NCBI GenBank assembly: GCA_050084985.1
Contig: JBITNC010000001.1
Span: forward strand, 152,520,001-152,584,000
DNA: 64,000 nt
Source: Nageia nagi
Lineage: Eukaryota; Pinophyta
Reading direction: 5' to 3'
Position 1 is the stretch's first letter; each line of letters begins with the position of its first letter. Positions 12,137 through 25,059 of this stretch are shown here, in pieces. Below the pieces are notes generated by a model that was not told the DNA's origin, made no database searches, and was given only the letters and a program-made list of their open reading frames with translations. The translations under genes were made by a program, and so were the position numbers.

Positions 12137-12639
12137 AAATATGGGTCTAGGTACATATCAACACTTGCACCACCACCCTCTTCTGTAACCGAGAGGAAGG
12201 AGTTATGCGTAGGAAAATCTAATTGCATATTTGTATGTTATTTTTTATCATATTTATGCATGATTATGCTAGGTTGGAATGCTATAGTATTATCAACCTA
12301 TCACACAAAAATATCCTTTATCAACATCTTCCAATTTTTGAATAACAAAGGAAACCAAAGGCAAATGGGAATAATTATGAAATTCTTTATCACTATCACT
12401 ATAAGAGTGAACATGATGTATTGGAACTACAACTTGTAGTTACAAAGGAGGGGTCATCGCAACCATTATCACATAAGACTTGGAGGATTAGCTTGAGTTG
12501 GGGATAATAAGGGGATTCTTGGTATTCTTTCCTTTTTTAAAGGGTACATCAACCCACTCTCCTTACTTTTCCTTAGGAGGAGTTACAAGGGTGGTTGGAG
12601 CAGAGGCATTAGAAGCCATTAGTATAGCCTTGGCTTTGA

Positions 12640-13240
12640 ATTTTTCTTCCATTAAGGGATAATATCAAATATGGTGAGAGGGATACTAGCACCTTAAACA
12701 AGTGTTGGAGATATTAAAATACACCACTCATTGATGGAATCGAGGACCCCCCACTTGAATTTCTATGTACTCTTTCAAAGTATTGACCATATCCACTTAG
12801 ACACACATACATCAAGAGGGCCTAAATGAAAAAAAATTGAGCAAGTTCATCACATACAAAGGACCTAAGAAAATTATCAAAATGACACATAAATGACTAG
12901 AGGACTAACCAAAGGTTTAGGAATTCTATCCACACAAGAACTTCCAAATATGCAACAACATTGAAAGAGAAATCAAGAGTCCAAGGTTGGAATAGGAGTA
13001 TAGTTTGGTGAACATAACTAGGCCCCTTGGTCAACACCTTTTGCACATGTTTGGGAGAAGCAAAATGGAAGTGAAAAAACATTTGGATAGGTTTTGAACA
13101 CATTACACCTGGATACTATATGGATGCCAATACTAGTCTATCCAAGTCCTAAGAATAGAATCAGTAAAGATAAATTTGATAAAATACCCAATAAGGGTAT
13201 TTTCACTATCCATGAACATGCTTGATTAAACTTAAGCAAT
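12640..13240 (-). pseudogene. LINE ORF1 (DUF4283 and CCHC zinc knuckle)
   Basis: ORF1 encodes the RNA-binding, gag-like protein of plant LINEs. The frame 13,103-12,897 matches the DUF4283 pattern: HFASPKHVQKVLTKGP, then LLFQPWTLDF, then VLVWIEFLNL (usual form PVWVRLPNLP). Upstream, ENTLIGYF continues the same domain. Downstream, near 12,690-12,645, NTCLRCQYPSHHI resembles the CX2CX4H knuckle. It precedes ORF2 by about 500 bp, the normal LINE order. Stops and a frameshift inactivate it. Confidence 0.82.
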
Positions 13241-13249
13241 GAAACAACA

Positions 13250-14480
13250 AAGTTCAATTCAGACATACCTCTATGAACATATTAGGGAAGAATTTTTGTG
13301 GCTTCTTGCTTAAAGGGGGAGCTATTTCTCTCATCATTAGCTTCAAATGAAGTTGCAAAAGGAGAGGCTAAAATTAAAAAGAACACATAGGGATTACAAT
13401 AAATGCTATCTTGGACACTAACCTAAAAGGTGGCGATATGAAATGAGGGAAAACCCTAAACTATCATGCAGGTCTTTAGCTCTTTAATGCTTGAGAACAT
13501 TTTCATATTATGATCCATTGGTTCAATTTATTTCCCTTCTTCTCAATAAGATACTTCTATTAAGAACTCCATTAGTTGGAATCTTGGCTACACGACCATT
13601 TCTCAATAGGAGAACTAACTCCATTATAAATTTATGCTAAACTTATTATACTATGTTACTAGTTTTTCAACCCATGGTCACTCTTAGACACACTCTCTTT
13701 CCTACTTCCTCCTCCAATAATATTGAAGAGAATTATTGTAATTATGATGACAAGAAATTCAAGGTTTCCATATAAATATGGGTGTTCACATTTCATGATT
13801 TGTATTCTCTATTATTCCTTTTAATATTTAAATTTTTTCTACTTTGTTTAATGATTATTATACTTATTCAATTATTTTTATTATAATAATAATCCTTTAT
13901 GATTTTATTTAGTATATTCTATAAATAGAAAGATAAATCAATATTGTCTTTACATCATTTGCTACTTGAGCATCCAAGAGAAAGGAATACTAGGTAAAAT
14001 ATTTTTATTTCACTAGTTTCTTTAAGAAGTATTTTTTCTATTTATTTAGTTTCAATTTTATTTTTTATTTCACTAGTTTCTTTAAGAAGTATTTTTTCTA
14101 TTTATTTAGTTTCAATTTTATTAAATAAAATTTTATTTAATTTTTAAAAAATATTTTTAGGTGTAGACAATCTACATAGGGCTAATCATCCGACGATCTG
14201 ACTTACTATCACAAGGCCTATGCTTTCATCAATTTGAGTGGGGACCTTCTCATTAAAATAACTAAATGCTATTTTTGGTTAAATTTATTTTTAATGTTGA
14301 ATGATTAATATTTAATTCAAATTTTTAGTTTAGGGCTATTAATGATGATATTTTAATTCACATTTTTAGTTTTTTATGCTTGGGACAAGCTTAAAACCAT
14401 GTTTACTACTTCAAGTATGAGTAGGAAGTTTTTTTTCCTTTCAAAATTATTTATGACATAAATACTTTATCATGAATAAA
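13250..14480. other. Gene-free AT-rich stretch
   Basis: No coding text. It holds a TATA-like tataaatatggg near 13,772, an exact 60-bp duplication (separate entry), and the inverted repeat tgtagacaatctaca at 14,162-14,176. The left end is probably the LINE 5' UTR. The TATA-like word might belong to a decayed LTR; no LTR pair was found. Confidence 0.4.
14003..14122 (+). repeat. Exact 60-bp tandem duplication
   Basis: Two adjacent copies of a 60-bp unit containing cactagtttctttaagaag and attttttctatttatttag are identical base for base, with boundaries at about 14,003, 14,063 and 14,122. Confidence 0.92.
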
Positions 14481-14489
14481 TTGTAATTT

Positions 14490-15240
14490 ACTTTGCAAAT
14501 ATGAGAGAAATTAGGATAAAACTACTTTCATGTGGTTATGGATGTGTCAATGAGAAGCTTCTTTTATTCATTATATTGAGAAACCTCTTTAAAAAGTTAA
14601 GTGACTTTATCAATATCCTAAACACTAGATCAAGAGGTCAACTTACCTACACTTTTAGAACTCTCAAACTTGTTAATTCAACATGAGGAGACAATCAAAC
14701 TCCACCAATAATCTAATGTAAGTGAAGTTAAAGATCCAAACTCTTCATTTATTACTTTAAATTTTCATAAGTGAAATAAACATAGGAAATGTAATAATAA
14801 TAAATTTTATAAAGGTAAATATAAAACTATTTGTTTCAAACATAGATTTGAAAATAAGATGAAAGCTACAAAGAATAATCAAAATATTAATGGAATTATC
14901 AAAATTTTATGGTAAGATTTTCCATAATGAAATTAATGTTGTAAAAAGAAATCAAATTCCCAAAAATACCAAGAACAAGAAATATAATAAGTAAAAACTA
15001 TTTTAGAAAAAAAATAAAAATAAAAAATTACCTTACCTCTTAGTTTTAAATTATGATAAATTAAATAGTACTTGTTGGATTACTAATTTTAGTTGTACTA
15101 ACCACATGAAAAATTATAATTCTTTATTTATTTTACTAAAATTATATTACAATTATGTTATCTGTAGATGCCTAAAAATGATTTCTTATTATTTAATAAA
15201 TCATATTTTAGATTTCTCAAAAGAATAATTGGCAATATTA
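14490..15240 (+). pseudogene. Ty1/copia gag-protease remnant
   Basis: At 15,070-15,125 the text CWITNFSCTNHMKNYNSLF matches the Copia protease signature (usual form WxLDSGCTxHM), with the active-site Asp-Ser replaced by Asn-Phe. Upstream, 14,501-14,686 reads SDFINILNTRSRGQLT, which resembles the gag segment before the zinc knuckle, and a Lys/Asn-rich basic stretch follows at 14,780-15,040. No integrase or RT was found further right, so only the left part of the element survives. The protease match is good; the gag part is tentative. Confidence 0.55.
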
Positions 15241-15979
15241 CATAAATCAAGGCTAATGTGTTCTCCAAGTGTTATATCATATGCTAAGTATAATACAATA
15301 TCATTAATTATAATTTATTCTAGAAATATCTTTATATATTACAAAGATTATTATCTATTGCTATAGGTCAAATTTTACTCCTTTCTATATCCTTGTAGGT
15401 TATAAATGGAGGATATTGAGGTTGATATTCCCTATCAGATCTCTCTAATGGGTGGTTATTCTTGTAAATCATACTACACTTATGTTATCTCTCGATGCCA
15501 TCTATCTAAGGATCTTCTTTGATTTGTGCTTCTGTTATTTTTTATATTTATTATTTACCTTCATAGTATAAATCTCACAATGTGCATAGAGTGTGAGAAC
15601 TACAAGAAAATTCTTCATGTTGTGCTTCTTCATTATTTAGGGTGACAAATTTGAAGGATGTCAAGCATAGATCGAGGTCATTGAATATCCATGTAGCTTC
15701 ATCCCTAGATTTGATCCAATCCTCTACATATCATGCTGTATTTTGAGGATTTCTCATTTCTAGCATTAAGTGCACAATTTCTTGTATTAATCATGTAATA
15801 TTAAATAGTATTTTCACTTTAGTATATTTATAATTGTTGTGTTTCTTTACTATAAACCATTTTTACCATGCTACATATTGGTGAACTGGACTGCTCTTAC
15901 ATCCTTAGAATTTTATTCTAGGGTATTTTGGAGTCATGAATTAGGTTGAGCTATTATTTTACCCTTTTCTTGATGTTCT

Positions 15980-16700
15980 TAGAATAGTTTCTCAACAAAG
16001 AGATAATTATAGAGTTTTTTCTACATTTTTTCCTAAGAAAGTTGTGCTTGAAGAAGAACAACCTAGAATCACAAGAGGGAAGGTTCACTTTAATGATATT
16101 TAAATATGTCTTAGGTTGAACCATAATTTACCTAAATAGTTTGATGAACCATATCTTAATGCAATATTGATGACCAATAAGTAATATGATACTAAATTTA
16201 AGAATAATAATCAGTAATATGAATCAACTAGTTCAAGTAAAATGAGTTTTGTTAGAAAAATACCTAATATATACAAAGTTATTATTATTGAAGAGGAATA
16301 TTTTGAGAGTATTAATTTAGAATATTATGTTACTAAATCTAAATATACAAATGATATTTATGTTATTCCTCCTAATATTTAATCTTTGTTTGAGTTAATG
16401 AATCTTAGTGATCATTTAGAATATTTTATTACTAAAAATTCTCAAGTTATTTTAGATATATTAACTAAACATGAAATAATAAATGTGAACATAGATCCAA
16501 GTACTTTGTAAAATTCAAATTCTTTATTTAAGTATAAAAATCCAAGTTCTTCTAGAGTGGTGATTTCATCATCTCATAAAAAGCACAACATCGATATTGT
16601 GCCCATTTATGATCATGATGTAAACATAATGGATACTAAACTTCTTGAAGATATCCATGTTACAAATATGTATTTAATTCATAAATGATACACCTAGAGA
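15980..16700 (+). pseudogene. Decayed coding region upstream of gypsy gag
   Basis: Readable pieces such as EEEQPRITRGKVHFNDI near 16,050 and EEYFESINLEYYVTKS near 16,300 share the plus strand and run towards the gag core at 17.2 kb with several stops. The text is acidic and Asn/Ile-rich with no known domain. It is either the N-terminal part of the gag polyprotein or a separate leader ORF, which some Tat/Ogre elements have before gag. I cannot choose between them. Confidence 0.4.
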
Positions 16701-16739
16701 AGATTGATATAGGTATGCTCTTTGATGAAATTCAATAAG

Positions 16740-17760
16740 CAAAAGGTAAGTAAATTCAAATTGAACCTAAAGATTTAGGAGAAGAAATTGCAAATGTTAT
16801 AAATAGATATTATGAAAAGAAAGTTAATTGGTTAGATGAAGGACATGGAATTAAAATTGATGAACTTATGGAAATACAAGAATCTATTAGTTTTCAAACT
16901 ACTAGGATGAATAACAATTAAATAGATTGTATGATTTCCTAAATAAAATTGATGAAGAAAGAATAAATTGGATTGATCTTTTTTATGAATTGAAAATTGT
17001 TGAATTGAAACAAGAATATTTAACCAAACAACCTTAACCAATAACACTCTAACTATTCATAAGAATAGTTCTCAATCCATTTCACCATCACAACCTCCTC
17101 CACCATCCCCTAGGTAATGTGCACCAACAATTCCATCTCTTGATAATAATGAAGATCAACTTAGAGAAAGGATTGAAAAGTTAAAAATTGAATTAATTGG
17201 TCATTATGATGATTATTATTTATTTTATTTGGAAATACCTTTATGTGATAGAATTACTTACAAAATATATAATGGTAAAAAGAACATTAAGTTTTCTAAA
17301 TTTGATGGTTCTCAAGATTCTAAGATGCATTTTATAATATTTCAAGAAGAATCTATAGAATTTGTTCATGATTTTTATATACTTGCTAAGTTATTTTCTC
17401 ATAACTTAAAAGATGATGCATTAAAATGATACTTTACTATTATTTATAAATGTATTGATCATTATAATAATCTTATTCAATTTTTTATACAAAATTTTTA
17501 AATATAATATTCAAGAAAAAGCTCAATATAAAGATTGATGTAAGATTAATCAATTAAGTAATCAAAATGTAACTACTTTTTTTAAAAAATTAGAAAAAAA
17601 ATTATCAATAAGATCATTGCTAATGAAAATAATTTGAAATATTCTTTTATTTCTTATTTATTATCTCAATTTAGATTAGAAGAAATTTATCAATAGTCAA
17701 GCTAATTGATAGGTTTCTCAAGAAGGAATCTTATATCAATTGTTCATACTCACTACTAAA
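16740..17760 (+). pseudogene. Ty3/gypsy gag core
   Basis: This encodes the capsid region of a plant Ty3/gypsy Gag, which packages the element RNA. The open part 17,229-17,429 reads KFSKFDGSQDSKMHFIIFQ, then AKLFSHNLKDDALK, followed by a stop and YFTIIYKCID. These match the usual gag pattern (KFDGxxDPxxHL, LxxxFxxSLxxxAxxWY). Before it are a proline-rich linker (QPPPPSPR near 17,095) and a coiled-coil-like segment (DQLRERIEKLKIEL). After it, text up to about 17,700 continues over frameshifts. No protease or pol follows. Its family relation to elements A, B or C is unresolved. Confidence 0.8.
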
Positions 17761-17799
17761 TAAAATGAATTTAGAATCAAGGTAAGCGTCATGAATTTT

Positions 17800-18470
17800 G
17801 AAAAAATAATTCTAATGCTATTAGCATCAATAGATGTCAAGCTAATATTATCTATTTTTTTTCATTTTTGTGCATGTCTTGAGGCTACATATGATGACAA
17901 GTATGATGTGATAACTAGCACCATATATATCACTCTCTAACTCTATAATTTTCATCATTTTAACTTTATGATGCTAAAATAGATGTAATAACTATTGCTA
18001 GATGAATCTATAATTGATGCCAAGGATGAAACTTTAACTAAGCCATAAATATTTATGGGTGATTCTAAAACTAACATCATATCTTACTATATGATGCTAA
18101 ATTTGCCTCAAAAATTATTTTTAGATATATATATATTAATGTAATATCTACACTAAATGAATCTAGAAATAATACCATAAATGTTCCTAGTTGATGCTAA
18201 AATTGACACCATAATTCATATAATCATTGTTTTATAGGTGATGTTTTGTAATATTGCACCTTTCTTCTTGTTCTCTATAAATGCCAATTTTGAGTTAGGA
18301 TAATTTGAGTCATGAAGCTCATTGTACCTCTCAAAAATATCAAATTTTCCCTACTTGAAAAGATTTTAGCATTCATAGGCATTTAAGTTTTCAAAATGGT
18401 TATAAAGCATATATTTCTTTCTTGGAAAAAATTATTACTCTCTACTCCCATATGTATGGAGATTAGAATT
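17800..18470. repeat. AT-rich stretch with loose gatgctaaa repeats
   Basis: Variants of gatgctaaaat or gatgccaa, each near aatcta or atgaatct, recur at roughly 17,969, 18,016, 18,097 and 18,212. This could be a subterminal repeat zone of a DNA transposon such as the CACTA element to the right, but no terminal inverted repeat was found. No coding sequence. Confidence 0.35.
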
Positions 18471-18473
18471 TCA

Positions 18474-19190
18474 TGTGAGAACTACAATCTCCCCATACCT
18501 TACAATCTCCTAATAGCTTTAACTTTGTCCCTCCTATGAAGTATTTCCAATGGAGTTTTCTAAACTCCCTCAAACCTGGCATCCCTTCTTTTGTGTTGAC
18601 CTAGTACATTCTTATTATAAGTCCACAACACATGTAAACCAATATCAAAACATTTTGAATGTAATATTATAATAATATATTATAATTTTTATCATATCTT
18701 ATAGTGTATAAATACAAGCATATTTTCTTCCAACAACAACAACCTTACACACTATTTTCACCAAAAATAATCTTGCATACTATTTTCTTCTAGATTTTTC
18801 TATAAATCCTAAAGTGATAAGTTGCATGCATATCATCTCAACACCCATGTGAGCATTACAATCTCCCCATGCATTACAATCTCTAAATAGATTCCACTTT
18901 TTCCCTCCTTGGGAGCATTTCCAATTGAGTTTTCTAGACTACCTCAAACCTAGAATCCCTTCTTCAGTGTTGGCCCAAATAAATTCTTCTTATAAATCCA
19001 TAATGCATGTACACCAATGTCAATTTTTTTTTGAATGCAATATTATAGGAATATACTATAATTATTTTATATGCTATAATGTATAAATACAAGGATATTT
19101 TCTTCCAATAACAACAATAACAAACTAGAACATTATTTTCTTCCATTTTTTTAATGTCCTATAATGTATAAATATAAGCATATTTTTCTT
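18474..19190 (+). repeat. 375-bp tandem repeat carrying TATA boxes
   Basis: The segment starting caatctccccat (18,485) recurs at 18,860, and cttccaacaacaacaa (near 18,728) recurs about 374 bp later. Each copy contains tataaata followed by a TTTTCTTCC stretch, at 18,707-18,714 and 19,082-19,089. A partial third copy has tataaata at 19,167-19,174. The layout resembles duplicated LTR or promoter sequence. No gene follows directly. Confidence 0.75.
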
Positions 19191-19689
19191 AATGCAAAAT
19201 GGAGAAAACATAATTTAATATTTTTAGAAGTGAATTAATTAAATGAGGTTATAAGAAGTTTTCCATTCAAAATTTATTCATCTTACCTTTCTTAGATAAA
19301 TACATAACTGGAATAATGATGGTATAATAATTTTATTATTCGTATTGATCCTTCTAATTAATGTTTTGATATCTACAATACATCAGGGAAATAAAAGGAA
19401 TCAATACCAATCATAATGGTACATAAATTCATATAGAATATTTTAGGTAGTAATTCATTTAACTAACTTCAAAATGATACTTTATGGTTAGATTAATCCA
19501 ATATTTCATAAGATGACATTCAAACATATTTTCATAGTTCAACAATACAATATCTAATTATCCAATGATAGAAAATTGCATTCATTATTAAGATAAAAAA
19601 ATTGCATCAAATGAAAAATTGCATTCATATTATCCAAATTACATTAATTTAGATTTCATTATCATCTTCATCAATAATACATATGATAT

Positions 19690-20360
19690 ATTTTTGTATA
19701 GTATTACAATTAATTACAAACCATATTTTCTCATTCGATATATTTGGACAAAAAATATTTGATTGCAATGTTGTTGTAAAACATAAGTCTCTTTATCTTC
19801 AAGTAAATATCATGTGGCTTAAATTTTAATATAATCACTAGCTTTATCATGTAAGGTTTTTCTTCAATTAAATCATTAAAACCATTTACATTTACATTTT
19901 ATACATTGGAATGACCTATAATCCAATTGAATAATTTCTTAGATTTTTTCAATATATTGTAGTGTTCCTTATACCTAGTTTGTATCTCTTTTACTTGCAT
20001 GAATTGCTTGGTAAAAATAAACCATCACTCAATAGTCAAATGTTATTATTTTCTCATTATTATTTTTAATTTTGATGTATTGATTGTATCCCCACATAGT
20101 AGGGAAAGATAATGCTTGCACACATTTACATAAAACATGTTATTACTGCAATTATATTTATATTAGCTACAACTATCTTATAAAAATTTTAAAAATTAAA
20201 TGCATATTAATAAAATAATAATTACCATTTTATTGCATCTAATAGATATATTTAATTAATTATAATCTATATTTTCTTCTTTGGCACTTTCTTTCTCTTC
20301 AATTGCTTGCTTCATTTATTACCTTGGACATTGTTTTGGCCAATTTTTATGTAGGTAGAT
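19690..20360 (-). pseudogene. Probable C-terminal tail of CACTA element (DUF4216-like)
   Basis: Minus-strand text downstream of the DUF4218 block includes EHYNILKKSKKLFNW near 19,950 and a long Lys/Ile-rich run to 19,700. Position after DUF4218 and the pattern YxGxLxEIxxLxY suggest a decayed DUF4216 domain, the usual C-terminal block of plant Tnp2 proteins. The similarity is weak and spread over stops, so the call rests mostly on order. Confidence 0.35.
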
Positions 20361-20576
20361 GTGTAACCCTTGAATTTTAATTACAAAACAAGGCATGTTC
20401 AATTTCATTTATTTTACTATTATACAATTCATTCCACACTTTACAATAATCCATATTCACCATAAAAAATGTATTTATAGATTCATACATGTCATAATAT
20501 ATAAATTTATGATAACATAAAATATACTTGTTAGTAACCATTTATTAAATTAAATACAAAATGCATATACATATTA

Positions 20577-20900
20577 TTATAAATTACTAATATATAAAAT
20601 ATTATTAGTACCTTTAAGAGAATATGGTGTCCTATTTATTTTTAAAATCTCCCCTTTTAATTTCTCTGTCTTTGAGGCATAATCATGGATTTGGGAAACA
20701 AACTTAGTTGCATAAAAAAATGATTCGTATACAATGTATCCATCACCCATAGATCCTTTTGGTTGTGACTCTTTTCTATCAAATGCTTTTAGTACTATCA
20801 AAAATATCTCCACAAAAAATAGTTTTCTAGCACTTATAACACTTGCTATATCAATATCATCTACTAGGTGGATCAATATGTGTACTTCTATGTCCATAAA
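20577..20900 (-). pseudogene. CACTA Tnp2 DUF4218 domain
   Basis: An uninterrupted minus-strand frame of 106 codons matches the DUF4218 block of plant CACTA transposases. HILIHLVDDID corresponds to the MxHLxxHLxEE motif, and LKAFDRKESQPKGSMGDGYI corresponds to LKxxVRNKxxPEGSIAEGYI. Tyr-Ile-Val-Tyr-Glu follows where families have YIxxEC. It lies in order behind the Tnp2 core. It is the cleanest part of this transposon. Confidence 0.85.
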
Positions 20901-21069
20901 AGTAGTTGATATATCTTTTACAAATTTACAAATAATTTTAAAAATTTATTTATGACAAAAATATATTTCACTTACATGTATCTTCTTTGAAGTTAACCAA
21001 CTATTTATAAAAATATAATACCATCATATATCAAAATATATAAAAAATAAGAAAACAATAATAAACACA

Positions 21070-22960
21070 TGCTATTTTTTTTCATAGAGATGTTTATAAC
21101 ATGACATGCCTTGGAAATAATGATAGTTGGTCAATTGCATGTATTAAATTATAAGGTAAACTCACAAATCCATGAATTGTAAGTGGAAAATATGTTGTAA
21201 TTAAATATATGCATTACAAAACTAATATTATTTACTATATTTATAATAAAATATATTAATATGAATATAATTTTTTTATAGATACATAATACAAGAATAC
21301 CTTCAAGAAGTTGTGGCAATCATGATAGTTTAATCTTGTGATTTATACATAAATAATGAATTCCCTTCTTGGATATGATCCATATTGAGTTGGTGTTCTA
21401 ATGGTTCTAAGAACTTTGTGTATCATGTTCACTTCATCTTTTATCATAATCCATATGGGATCAGGTACATTTGTCATTCAATATGAATTTTGACTTATAC
21501 ATAAGGCATGATTTGTATTGTTTTCTTGTAAGTCATATCTCACAATAACTCTATTTGATTCTTTCCTTATTGTATATTGATACAAAGAATATGCAACATT
21601 CTTCATAATGTGCATAGGATCCAATAAATGTACCACTAATAAGTGCTTCCATTATGGAAGTTTATAAAAATTATTGATAGTTTGTTGAAGCTTGAAAATA
21701 TATATAAATTAATCATTTAATTGTTAAAATAATGAAATTAAAATATTACAAATATGTATATAAAAAATAAATAAATATATTGATATATTTTGTTAAATTC
21801 CATCTTTGGGTAAGTCATATCCACCAATAATAACCTCATATGGCTCTTCAATAGTACCTTCCTCAAAGACTCTAATCCAATATTTTTCTTCTCTTTCATA
21901 CTACTTATTCCATCAATCCATAGGAGATGAATAAGGAGGAATGGAGGTGAGATCAACATGACCATGAAACTATAATTTCATTTTCCAAAAATTATGTTCC
22001 ATTAGTAAATATTTTCTATTGCCAAGGTATTCAATTTTCCTCAAATGATTTGAATATCTCGATATGAGATTTTTTTACATATCATGGGCATGCATGATGA
22101 AATTTTGTATGAAGGAATCCAATAATTTTTATTAGAGAGTACATTATCATCTAGTAAAAAGTCAAATATTTATAATATATTAATTTTTTATACATGTGCA
22201 TGTAATATATACATATACTTGAATAAATAGTAAGATCTAGTTACTCATGTATAGTTTAATCTAGTATGCCATATAATATGAATGACCTTTGTTGAATAGA
22301 TCTACTTATATCAATCATTTGAATTCCATTCCATAACAACATTGATTCCTTAATTAATGGTTCAAAGTAGACATCTATATTTTTCACCTAATATTTCTAA
22401 GGATTATAAGAGGCAACATCAAATGTTTTCTTTTATAGACATTCATGGAGGTATGTTATAATTGATTATAATAATAATTGGCCACAATGAATAATTATAT
22501 GATTTAATGGAAGATATATTGACACCATCAATTTTTAAACCTAACTTGACACTCCTAGGTTACATAAGAAATTGAGCGGGTCACATATTTTCTATGTGTT
22601 TAATTGATTTACTATATACATGAATACAAAATACACATTATTCAATTCTATTTTTTGCATGTTAATTCATATATTGTGAAAGTGTATTACACCAAAATAT
22701 TTATATCAAACTAGGAATAATTGGCATATAGTGAAGTACCTTTTCAAAAATAGTATTCCCTATTATTCTTGAACATAATCTATTTGCACCATACTTTGGA
22801 TATATAATCAAATTTTTATATGGTTATTTATAAAAAATATAATAATTAATACAAGCATGGTATGAATGATACTCTACCCATACATCCTTCAAACTTTCAC
22901 ATGCCTTTCTACATGAAGGAGGGATGACATTGTCACTTGGAAGCACCTTTTATTTTAGTA
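21070..22960 (-). pseudogene. CACTA (En/Spm-like) Tnp2 transposase core
   Basis: Tnp2 is the transposase of plant CACTA DNA transposons. Reading the minus strand from 22,940 downwards gives SVKLGLKIDGVN, then NYSLWPIIIINYNIPP (usual form STWPVxLxxYNLPPW), then NIDVYFEPLIKESMLLWNG (usual form DIDVYLxPLxxELxxLW). Further down come MEHNFWKM and LLDPMHIMKNVAYSLY (usual form LDxMHIEKNV), and finally LNYHDCHNFLKVF (SHDCHVLLQ). Frameshifts and stops occur throughout. A catalytic Asp is visible in the DVY motif. Terminal inverted repeats were not located. Confidence 0.88.
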
Positions 22961-23060
22961 ACCTATAATACCATACAAAATAATAAAATTATTATGTCTA
23001 ATTTTAAGAAAATAAAAAACTTCTAATATATAAATTAATAAAAATTAAAATATTAGAAAA

Positions 23061-23302
23061 TGTTAACATTTAAAAAAGACTTTTAACTTAATTAAAATAC
23101 TCTTTTTAGGTATTTGAAATGATTTATTTATATAAGTGATTTAATTCTCTTTTTATTATGCAAACTCAACTACCTTTATGTTTTATGATAGTAAGTTTAC
23201 CCAAAGATAAGCCTAAGAAGGAGTCTTGGAAAATGTGCACCATAAGACCAAGGAGGAGGCTTAACACTAGACCTTCTATCTATAAAGGTGGAAGGTTGAT
23301 TA
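23061..23302 (+). mobile_element. 5' LTR fragment of gypsy element C
   Basis: Begins tgttaacattt and matches the start of the LTR at 57,572 over its whole length, including ttttaggtatttgaaatgat and the promoter-like ctatctataaaggtgga (23,277 onwards; TATA box tataaag). It is cut off at 23,302, where the LTR of element D begins. It is in the same orientation as the pol genes at 51-56 kb, so the two are read as halves of one element split by D. Confidence 0.7.
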
Positions 23303-23910
23303 TTTGTGAATCATATATCCCACATTGATGATATTTTATTTTTCTCTATACTATATCTAGATATCACTATCTCTTGACAAGTATTAGGGCATGTTCACCA
23401 CATAATACCACCTCATTTGCATGTGGTATCCCATGATAAGCATGCTCTAAGTTTATTTGAGTGGCAACCCTTTTTCTTGAGTGTATTATCTCAAATTTTG
23501 AAGAACTTGTTCAATCTTTATTCTAGACTAGGTTTGATAATTTTATTGTAAATGCCAAATCTTAAAATCCATGATTGTTAAACCTATTTATTTAGTTAGA
23601 CTACTAAAATACTTATACGCCCATTCTACATATATTATAAGTGCCATGCCTTAAATTATAGAAAGGATTGTTTAGATTCACTTCCCATATCAATGTTTTA
23701 GGTATACCCTCATTTTGAATTACTTATCCATAAACTTACTTCAAAACCCTAGAAATTGAATGAGTTAGGTATTGTGACATGCTTGGTACTTAGCATATGA
23801 AAGACAAGAATATAACCCATTATTTCAATAGGCTAGTGAACATTTTCTAAGTCAAAAACATTTATAAAAATGAATATAATATAACCATTGCTTCATAATT
23901 TTGTGTAATA

Positions 23911-23916
23911 TATATA

Positions 23917-23955
<39 letters not shown>
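23911..23955. repeat. AT dinucleotide microsatellite
   Basis: Runs of alternating AT interrupted once by a TT step. The partner LTR has only a short non-repetitive sequence at the matching place, so the run expanded after insertion. Confidence 0.9.
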
Positions 23956-25059
23956 ATGGTATTATACACTACTTAGTGTCACTTTCCATGTTACATTGAC
24001 AATTTTTCCTTCTTAGGAGTAAGTTAGATACTTGATATTTTTATCACTTGTAAAATTTAAAACATCCATATACATATATCTATGCTTAAACATGATTCAT
24101 TATTTCAATAACCTAGTGATTACTTTCTAGGAAATTTGAGCTCATAATATATTATAGATCCTACACAATATATACATCTTGTGTTGAGACATGGAATACA
24201 ATAACCATGATTTATTGGGATGTGTTAACCACTTTTTTTTCTAACCCCTTTTTGATAATTGATTACATATAATCTCTCATGTACAAATTTTACATCAAGA
24301 GTTCATCACCATAAAGAATTAATAATGACTAATCAATGATATTATACAATGCATCAATTGTGCAAGTTGTATTCAAGGAGCACCATGGTATTGAAGGTCT
24401 TCATCCTCAATCGATGTATCTTATGCTATATTGTTTTCACAATCATCCCAAGGTTCTAAGAGTAATTAGTTGTGAGTAGAAAGAAAGGTTTTGAGAGTTT
24501 TTTAAGGATTAGGGAAACTCTTCTTATGACCATAATGAAACTCTACTTCTATATGCATCATACATCAATTAAACCAATCAAATTCATATATTATTTACTT
24601 GGTTTTATACTCTATTTATAATCTCAAGAGGTTTTATACCTTTGTAAAAGCTATCTCCTTCCTTGATCATAGATTAGAATTTTTAATCCAAAATGAGACA
24701 TTATAAAGGAGGTATTAACATCTAATAGAGTTTTAGTTGTATCCTCAAATAATGATCTATCATATTTGATTGAGAAGTTCCATTATCTCCATATTAAATA
24801 TAGAGGTATATCTAAATGTCATGAATTTAATAACAATAAGATTAAAGTTTCTCTTACATAAAAATTTACTCATACCAAGTTAAAATGATCTTGTGATTTA
24901 AAATCATTCAAGAATATAATTAACCATTTTAAAATCTAGGATTTTAATCTCCTACCATAGATGGTATATTATTATTGATACCTTATTAAATGTACCCCTT
25001 TTTATAATTTTTTTTATCAAGTTTATTATTTACAAATCTTAGTATAATATTCATATAAG

